From: an uncultured Myxococcales bacterium
GTDB taxonomy: Bacteria > Myxococcota_A > UBA9042
Assembly: GCA_903883645.1 (NCBI GenBank)
Contig: CAISBR010000042.1
Span: forward strand, 1 to 64,000
Reading direction: 5' to 3'
Length of the DNA: 64,000 nt
Shown here: in pieces, positions 59,561 through 64,000 of the stretch
How the letters are laid out: every line of letters begins with the position of its first letter
How positions within the stretch are numbered: position 1 is the first letter of the stretch
Made by a program: the position numbers and the translations under genes
The notes under the pieces: generated by a model
Databases searched by the model: none
What the model was told of the DNA's origin: nothing
Seen by the model: the letters and a program-made list of their open reading frames with translations, nothing else

Positions 59561-60832
59561 CTACGACCGCGCATCAGGCTTGGCCCCTGCCACCTTGGGC
59601 TTCTTGGGTTTCTTTGGTTTTTTTAACACGTGGCCGCTGGGGTCGATGGTAGGCACGCGGTGCACCGGCGCAAACCCTGGCTCTTCGAGGCGGCGAATGC
59701 TGTGGCCAGTCAGGCCCTCGATTGCGGCGAGCTGGCTGATTTCGTCGGCGCTGACAAGCGAAATCGCCTCGCCGCACTGCCCAGCCCGCCCGGTGCGGCC
59801 GATACGGTGCACATAGTCCTCCGCCACCAGCGGCAGGTCGAGGTTCAGCACCACCGGCAGATCGTCGATATCGAGCCCGCGCGCGGCCAGGTCGGTGGCC
59901 AAAAGCACCCTGAGTTCGCGGTTTTTAAAGGCCTCGAGCAGCCGCTGCCGGGTTGCCTGTGGCTTGTCGCCGTGGATACCGTCGGCCGCGATGCCTTGCC
60001 GTTGGAGCTGAGCCACCAGATCGTCGACACCGACGCGGGTCTTCACAAACACCAGCACCTGCGGCCAGGCGCGCTGAACCAGCAGATGACTCAGCAGCTC
60101 AAGCTTGCGCTTTTTGTCAACAGGAATCAGCAGCTGCTCAACCTCAACCGGCGCGACATTGGGTGGGCTCACCTCGATCCGCAGCGCGTCGCGCAGCAGT
60201 TGGTTAGCTAGATCGCGCACCTCGGCCGAGAATGTCGCCGAAAATAGCAGGGTCTGCCGCAGCTTAGGCAGTGTAACGTAGATGGCGCGCAGCTCGTCGG
60301 CAAAGCCCAGGTCGAGCATGCGGTCCGCCTCGTCGAGCACCAGCGTCTGCAGCTGCCGAAAACCGATGGCATTCTTGCGGTGCAGGTCGAGCAACCGCCC
60401 CGGCGTCGCCACCAGCACATCGACCCCGCGGCGCAGCGCCATCATCTGCGGGTTGATACTGACGCCGCCATAGGCCGCATACACGCGCAAAGGCAGGTGT
60501 TTACCGTAGCTTGCCAGGCTCGCACAGACCTGCTCAGCCAGCTCGCGGGTGGGCACCAGCACCAGGGCGCGGGCGCAATTGGGGGCCACCACCGGCCCCA
60601 GCGTCACCAGCCGCTGCAGCAAAGGCAGGGCAAACGCCGCGGTCTTGCCCGTACCCGTCTGCGCCGCTGCCAGCACATCGCGCCCAGCCAAGACGGCGGG
60701 GATGGCGGCCACCTGAACCGGCGTAGGCACGTGGTGATCCAGGCCGGTCAGCGCCCGCAGCAGGGGCTCGATCAGGCGCAGAGAAGCGAAGCTAGGCTCA
60801 CCTTTGGTTGTACTTGCAGTCACTTGGGGCAC
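59561..60832 (-). CDS. DEAD-box ATP-dependent RNA helicase (RhlE-like)
   Basis: The 423-aa product has the full set of DEAD-box motifs: a Q-motif region (TPVQVAAIPAVLAGRD), motif I AAQTGTGKTAAF, Ia PTRELAEQV, Ib ATPGRLLDL, motif II DEADRMLDLGF, motif III SATF, then in the second domain VLLATDLAARGLDIDDLPVVLN and HRIGRTGRAG. It ends with a basic Lys/Pro tail (KKPKKPKKPKVAG) that likely binds RNA. It probably unwinds RNA in ribosome assembly or decay. The GTG start at 60832 directly follows the stop codon of the 40-aa ORF, implying coupled translation; GTG 60823 is an alternative. Confidence 0.92.
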   Translation of the reverse strand: MPQVTASTTKGEPSFASLRLIEPLLRALTGLDHHVPTPVQVAAIPAVLAGRDVLAAAQTGTGKTAAFALPLLQRLVTLGPVVAPNCARALVLVPTRELAEQVCASLASYGKHLPLRVYAAYGGVSINPQMMALRRGVDVLVATPGRLLDLHRKNAIGFRQLQTLVLDEADRMLDLGFADELRAIYVTLPKLRQTLLFSATFSAEVRDLANQLLRDALRIEVSPPNVAPVEVEQLLIPVDKKRKLELLSHLLVQRAWPQVLVFVKTRVGVDDLVAQLQRQGIAADGIHGDKPQATRQRLLEAFKNRELRVLLATDLAARGLDIDDLPVVLNLDLPLVAEDYVHRIGRTGRAGQCGEAISLVSADEISQLAAIEGLTGHSIRRLEEPGFAPVHRVPTIDPSGHVLKKPKKPKKPKVAGAKPDARS

Positions 60833-60955
60833 CTACTGCTCCAGCGGATACAAATCCTCGAAGCGCTCTTCGTTCGGCCCCAGTGTCGGTACGTCGAACG
60901 GTGGCAGCCAGCTAAAGTAGGTCTGCGTACTCGACTTTCGGGCGGGCTGGGCCAT
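60833..60955 (-). CDS. Small ORF (40 aa) translationally coupled to the helicase
   Basis: From ATG 60955, with GGAG six bases upstream, a 40-aa peptide reads AQPARKSSTQTYFSWLPPFD, then VPTLGPNEERFEDLYPLEQ, and its TAG is immediately followed by the helicase GTG. The compact aromatic/acidic sequence and the good ribosome site argue for real translation. It could be a leader peptide or a small binding partner; no family is recognised. Confidence 0.5.
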   Translation of the reverse strand: MAQPARKSSTQTYFSWLPPFDVPTLGPNEERFEDLYPLEQ

Positions 60956-61088
60956 GGTGAGCTCCGGGGTGGCAAGGGGCCGAGCGGGGCCACGTTGCGC
61001 CTGGTTCAGTATGCGGTCGGCGGCGTGGGGCGGCAAGGGTAGAGCTATGTCGCCGGCCAGTTCTTGGGCAGCGTGGCATTCTCAGCCA

Positions 61089-61820
61089 TCAAACGCTCAC
61101 CGTGGTCGCAATGCGGTACGTCGCCCCGGTGTAACGTGCCTCGACAACGACCTCGCGAATCGGACAGATGCGGTGTAGGAGCCGCAGGTCGCGGACGACC
61201 CAGCGCTCAAGCAGTCGGCTACCCCACATCGAGCCATCGAGCTCACCGGTCAAGCTTTCGCCCGCGACAACCCGCCACGGCCGCTCGACTGAGGTGGCGA
61301 AGTGCTTGTTCGCCTGCTGTGCGTCGTTTAGGCGTTCCGCAAACAGTTCGAGCACGGCGGCCAGTTCGCTCTCGCCCTGGGACTTGTCTTTGCGGTGCAC
61401 CGTGATTGTGAAATGGACATAGGGTATCTGGCCTTTGCCCGCACTTGGCCGTTCGCCTCGCACCCGGTCGGCGTCGGTCAGCCTGAACGGCAGGTGCCGA
61501 GGCCACCACCACCCTTGGGCGACGAATGCCGCGACCGCAAGCGCGCAGAGTGCCAAGGGCCACACGCTCTGCCTCGCACCCCAGACGTTCCACGACACAG
61601 CCGTCGCCACACCGCCCACCATCAGTGCCAGTCCGATTCGCCCTTGCTGCCACGACGAGATGGGGTGGCCCTCGCTTACTAGGCGTTCGCGCGCCCGACT
61701 CTGCCGGCCCTCCCACCAGAGCCTTGGGGCGTTGATCCATGCGCGCCACTTTCGCCGCCGCGCCCGCCCGCTGCGTTCGCGGTTGGCGATCTCTTCAAGT
61801 TCATGCTTGGGATCCGACAT
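61089..61820 (-). CDS. Hypothetical protein with two membrane helices
   Basis: The 243-aa product has a highly basic N-terminus (RSGRARRRKWRAWINAPRLW), two adjacent membrane helices (about 62-105; LALMVGGVATAVSWNVW and LALCALAVAAFVAQGWWW), and a C-terminal soluble domain of about 130 residues (VHFTITVHRKDKSQGESELAA, ARYTGATYRIATTVSV). Both termini are probably cytoplasmic. No family is recognised. GGGGG precedes ATG 61820. Confidence 0.55.
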   Translation of the reverse strand: MSDPKHELEEIANRERSGRARRRKWRAWINAPRLWWEGRQSRARERLVSEGHPISSWQQGRIGLALMVGGVATAVSWNVWGARQSVWPLALCALAVAAFVAQGWWWPRHLPFRLTDADRVRGERPSAGKGQIPYVHFTITVHRKDKSQGESELAAVLELFAERLNDAQQANKHFATSVERPWRVVAGESLTGELDGSMWGSRLLERWVVRDLRLLHRICPIREVVVEARYTGATYRIATTVSV

Positions 61821-61949
61821 GCAAAGCCCCCATCGTCTTGGCGATCCAGTGCACTTACGATTGGCGCCAGCCCGGTTGCGCCGTGGGTACTGCCTGCCCG
61901 GCGACTAGCCGCGGTGGATGATGCGCCGCTCTCAGCGCCAAAGTGGCCC

Positions 61950-62159
61950 TCACGGCCCCGGCCAGCCCTTAGGCAGCGGCCCAAACAGCTCGCTCATCGT
62001 CAGCACTGCGGCGTCGAACGGCGGCAGCTCGCCTTGCAGAAAGCTATGCCGCCCCCGCGGCGCCGCACGCAGATACGGCCGGCCGTCAATCAGCTCGGGC
62101 ATCTCCTTTTCGGGCAAGTGCACGATGTCCTCCCACGTCAGTAGTTGCTCGCTGGCCAT
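61950..62159 (-). pseudogene. Internally deleted Uma2-family nuclease gene
   Basis: The 69-aa frame opens like a Uma2 (DUF820) protein: LLTWEDIVHLPEKEMPELID, then GRPYLRAAPRGRHSFLQGEL. It jumps directly to a C-terminal tail MSELFGPLPKGWPGP. Uma2 proteins are normally about 180-200 aa, so the middle with the PD-(D/E)xK core is missing without a frameshift. An almost identical C-terminal tail occurs alone at 63375-63422. It is read as a decayed gene; a short product could still be made. Confidence 0.55.
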
Positions 62160-62274
62160 CGCGTACCTCTGCGGGAAAAGCGCCCGCGGGCAGTGTAGCG
62201 GCAGCCGCGACGGCTGGGCAATGCACGGGGCGTGCCAACGCTGAAAGTGAGCAAGTTTGAGCGGTTGCTGCGGG

Positions 62275-62324
62275 TGAGACTGGTATCGCGGTATCATCGG
62301 CTGAGACTGATACTGGTATCGCGG
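62275..62324. repeat. 17-bp direct repeats with GATAC/GTATC palindromes
   Basis: TGAGACTGGTATCGCGG (62275-62291) and TGATACTGGTATCGCGG (62308-62324) differ at one base. The second contains the palindrome GATAC-TG-GTATC, and further GTATC and GATAC pieces lie between them. They sit upstream of the Uma2 relic on the minus strand, where operator repeats could be expected. Confidence 0.5.
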
Positions 62325-62340
62325 CGAGCCCGGCTTGCGA

Positions 62341-62832
62341 TCAGGGGACCTTGCCGTTGCACCATGGCCGTGGCGGGTTCGGGTAGTTGCAGCCTGGTTG
62401 ATTCCCGCGGCAGCAATCCGAAAACGTGGACCAAGTAGGTGGGTCTTGCCAGTTTTCGCATTCCAACCCGTACGATGGCGCAATGCAGCAACTAGTGCCA
62501 ATTTTGGAACACGGGCAACCCTCAGTCTGCGGGACGGAACAATCCGGGTAGAAAATGCCAACCTCAACTCCAGAATCCGCCGGTCCGCCGTCACCGTCCG
62601 GCCCGCTGGCGTCAAGCGCCCCTGTTATCTCAGTGTCAGCTGTATCGCCCACGTCGGCGATCTCCGAGACGGCGGTATCTGCCGGTTCAGCGATCTCCGA
62701 GTCGGCGCCTGTCACGTCAGGTGCAGTCGCAACGGGCGGCGCCGGTGTGCCGCATGCCGCGAGTGCAGCTGCGAGTCCGGCCGACACAAGTTTCGTTCTA
62801 CCTCTCCAGAATGAATCCAAAACGGCGATCAT
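62341..62832 (-). CDS. Cys-rich lipoprotein, paralogue 1
   Basis: The 163-aa product has a lipoprotein signal (lipobox ALAAC, Cys27), an Asp/Glu/Thr/Ala-rich linker and a compact Cys-rich C-terminal module of about 60 residues: DCSVPQTEGCPC, then SCC, GLECENWQDPP, SDCCRGN and a closing WCNGKVP. Nine or more cysteines suggest a disulfide-locked fold. AGGAG precedes ATG 62832. It is a tandem paralogue of the next gene upstream. Function unknown. Confidence 0.7.
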   Translation of the reverse strand: MIAVLDSFWRGRTKLVSAGLAAALAACGTPAPPVATAPDVTGADSEIAEPADTAVSEIADVGDTADTEITGALDASGPDGDGGPADSGVEVGIFYPDCSVPQTEGCPCSKIGTSCCIAPSYGLECENWQDPPTWSTFSDCCRGNQPGCNYPNPPRPWCNGKVP

Positions 62833-62878
62833 GTCGAACTCCTGTTGGTTCTCAGGGCTAGTCGAAGACGTTGAACGA

Positions 62879-63289
62879 TTAGGGTGCCTTGCCGTTGCAC
62901 CAGCCGGGTTGCGGGATGGGGTTGACGCCGTTGCACGCCGGATTCGGATCCCGGCAGCAATCTGACGAGGCCATCCAAACCGGAGGATCCTGCCAATGGC
63001 CGCAACTCAGGCCCTGCGATTGCGTAACGCAGCATTCCGCAGACCCAATCGTGCACGGGCATCCTTTAGTCTGCGGTAAAGTGCAGTCCAGCTGCCACAC
63101 ATCAACCTCACCGGTCGAGTCCGCGTTCTTCCCATCCTGGGTGTCGACAGCGGTCACGTCCCCCGCACTCACAACCGCCGGCGCCGGGCTGCTACACGCC
63201 GCGACCAACGCGAAGACCAGCGTCGCCACCAGCCCAATGGACCACGGGCCCCCACTAGGCCTCGTAGCGCTGCCCTCGTGTTGATTCAT
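62879..63289 (-). CDS. Cys-rich lipoprotein, paralogue 2
   Basis: The 136-aa product has a signal with lipobox LVAAC (Cys32), a shorter Asp-rich linker and the same C-terminal module: DCTLPQTKGCPC, then ECC, GLSCGHWQDPP, SDCCRDPN and WCNGKAP. The ATG at 63289 has GAGG upstream; the longer frame to 63310 is less likely. It reads 46 bp ahead of paralogue 1, so the two are probably one operon. The linkers and signals have diverged far more than the Cys module, implying selection on the module. Confidence 0.7.
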   Translation of the reverse strand: MNQHEGSATRPSGGPWSIGLVATLVFALVAACSSPAPAVVSAGDVTAVDTQDGKNADSTGEVDVWQLDCTLPQTKGCPCTIGSAECCVTQSQGLSCGHWQDPPVWMASSDCCRDPNPACNGVNPIPQPGWCNGKAP

Positions 63290-63374
63290 GGGCTGCCTCG
63301 CCATTACCAACCATTACCGGCCAGCTATGCGGATTCAGCGCGCACTGCAAGCGCGTGTCAAGGCGCTCGCTCGC

Positions 63375-63422
63375 TCACGTCCCCGGCCACCCCTTTGGCA
63401 ACGGGCCAAACAGCTCGCTCAT
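63375..63422 (-). pseudogene. C-terminal relic of a second Uma2-like gene
   Basis: On the minus strand ATG 63422 to TGA 63375 encodes MSELFGPLPKGWPGT, matching the tail of the deleted Uma2 gene at 61950 (one residue differs). The upstream bases continue the frame without obvious stops for a short distance but do not resemble the Uma2 N-terminus. It is a remnant left by duplication or deletion around the two lipoprotein genes. Confidence 0.5.
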
Positions 63423-63533
63423 CTTAGCAGCCCGCCCGCCGCAGCCCGCCGTCGGTCGCCAGGCCATACCGAGCCCGGTGACAATCTGCTACTCTGCGGC
63501 CAGCCCGCAGTGCCGTTGGGCGTGTAGAAGACC

Positions 63534-63848
63534 GTGACCGAGCCCGCACCTACCTACCTTGAGCTTGTCGCCCAGGCCTTGCTGCAGCAGCCAGAGCTGT
63601 TGGCGGCGGCTCGCAGCAACGTAGCGCGTTGGTTGGCGCAAGGCGCGCAGGCCCGCGACCGGCTGCTTGTCTGGGACGTGCTGCTGGTGGGCGCCAGTCA
63701 AAGCGCTGCGGGGATGGCCGCTTTGCAGCACGCGCTCGTTAGCCACGATGCCGAGAGCGAGCGGCTGCGCGAATTTGCGCCGTTTGCCGGCGTGCTGCCC
63801 CGTCAGCTGCGGCGCCAAGCGAGGGACCTGTGCACCTATCGGCACTGA
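63534..63848 (+). CDS. Small helical protein paired with a nucleotidyltransferase gene
   Basis: The 104-aa product is rich in Ala, Leu and Arg and predicted all-helical (YLELVAQALLQQPELLAAAR, NVARWLAQGAQARDRLLVW, QHALVSHDAESERLREFAPF). It starts at GTG 63534 with a weak ribosome site. It overlaps the next gene by 19 bases, so the two are coupled. Its neighbour is a nucleotidyltransferase, and small partners of that kind often act as antitoxins or regulators; for this protein that is only inference. Confidence 0.5.
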   Translation: MTEPAPTYLELVAQALLQQPELLAAARSNVARWLAQGAQARDRLLVWDVLLVGASQSAAGMAALQHALVSHDAESERLREFAPFAGVLPRQLRRQARDLCTYRH

Positions 63849-64000
63849 ACCACCTAGTGGCTGCTGTGGCTGCGCTAGCTCAGGCCGAAGCGGTCGTGGT
63901 GGTGGGCTCGGCAGCCCTGCTGGTGCGCCACCCCGAGCTGGGCGAGCCGGGTGGTCGCCTTGAGCTGACCCGCGACGCCGACTTGGTGGTCCTGCCGTGC
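63830..64000 (+). CDS. N-terminus of a nucleotidyltransferase-fold protein (runs off the window)
   Basis: From GTG 63830, with GAGGG just upstream, an open frame of 57 codons reaches the window edge. It encodes LNHLVAAVAALAQAEAVVVV, then GSAALLVRHPELGEPGGRLE and LTRDADLVVLPC. The Gly-Ser-x(2)-Leu-Leu loop after a hydrophobic strand, followed by Arg-Asp-Ala-Asp-Leu-Val-Val, is the G-S and D-x-D signature of nucleotidyltransferases of the AbiEii or related type. The gene overlaps the preceding ORF by 19 bases. The remainder lies outside the window. Confidence 0.6.
   Translation, partial: MHLSALNHLVAAVAALAQAEAVVVVGSAALLVRHPELGEPGGRLELTRDADLVVLPC

Overview
The window is high-GC chromosomal DNA from a Gram-negative bacterium of the myxobacterial / former deltaproteobacterial type (Myxococcota or a related phylum such as Bradymonadota). 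This placement is an inference. It rests on two Hanks-type Ser/Thr kinases (one fused to an AAA ATPase), many large lipoproteins, Cys-rich repeat lipoproteins with EGF and SPRY modules, a very large secreted repeat/beta-barrel protein, and strongly GC-biased third codon positions. No rRNA, tRNA, CRISPR array, IS element or prophage was recognised.

Layout. 0-1 kb: the C-terminal end of a His-Gly-Ser repeat protein, then a sigma-70-family factor. 1.1-10.8 kb: a lipoprotein L,D-transpeptidase, a 67-aa ORF, a PpiD/SurA-like chaperone, uvrC, an EamA transporter, a tail-anchored Ser/Thr kinase and a transaldolase-like aldolase. 10.8-17.2 kb: an O-antigen-ligase-like/TPR membrane protein, etfB-etfA-mnmE, and a small winged-helix-like ORF behind a 25-bp palindrome. 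17.3-20.6 kb: an 824-aa fusion of VKOR, DsbA-like, FGE-like and TlpA-like domains, overlapping a NAGPA-family lipoprotein. 20.7-39.3 kb: a secreted/envelope cluster of a PEGA/TPR protein, a kelch lipoprotein and a protein of about 4956 aa (about 17 DUF11-like repeats, Cna-B/SdrD-like modules, a Pro/Ala linker, an OmpA-like region and a C-terminal beta-barrel).

39.4-43.4 kb looks like accessory DNA: a GSU2403-family nucleotidyltransferase-fold gene, a DUF2442 gene with an unknown gene, a broken XRE regulator, and a DUF4143 AAA ATPase. Two of these genes have perfect or near-perfect palindromes overlapping the -35 box. 43.6-56.2 kb: a lipoprotein with one CxxCH motif, the korA-korB pair (2-oxoacid:ferredoxin oxidoreductase), two Cys-rich lipoproteins (one with 11 Cys repeats, an EGF-like domain and a SPRY-like domain), a methyltransferase/TPR protein and an SDR dehydrogenase with a near-consensus promoter. 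56.4-61.8 kb: the kinase-ATPase, a DEAD-box helicase with a 40-aa coupled leader ORF, and a two-TM protein. 61.9-64 kb: an unstable-looking patch with two relics of Uma2-like genes, two tandem paralogous Cys-rich lipoproteins, and at the right edge an overlapping pair whose second gene is the N-terminus of a nucleotidyltransferase.

How the genes may work together (inference): ETF and the 2-oxoacid:ferredoxin oxidoreductase point to flavin/ferredoxin-linked electron flow. The multi-domain thiol oxidoreductase could fold or proofread the several disulfide-rich envelope proteins encoded nearby. The L,D-transpeptidase and PpiD-like protein also serve the envelope.
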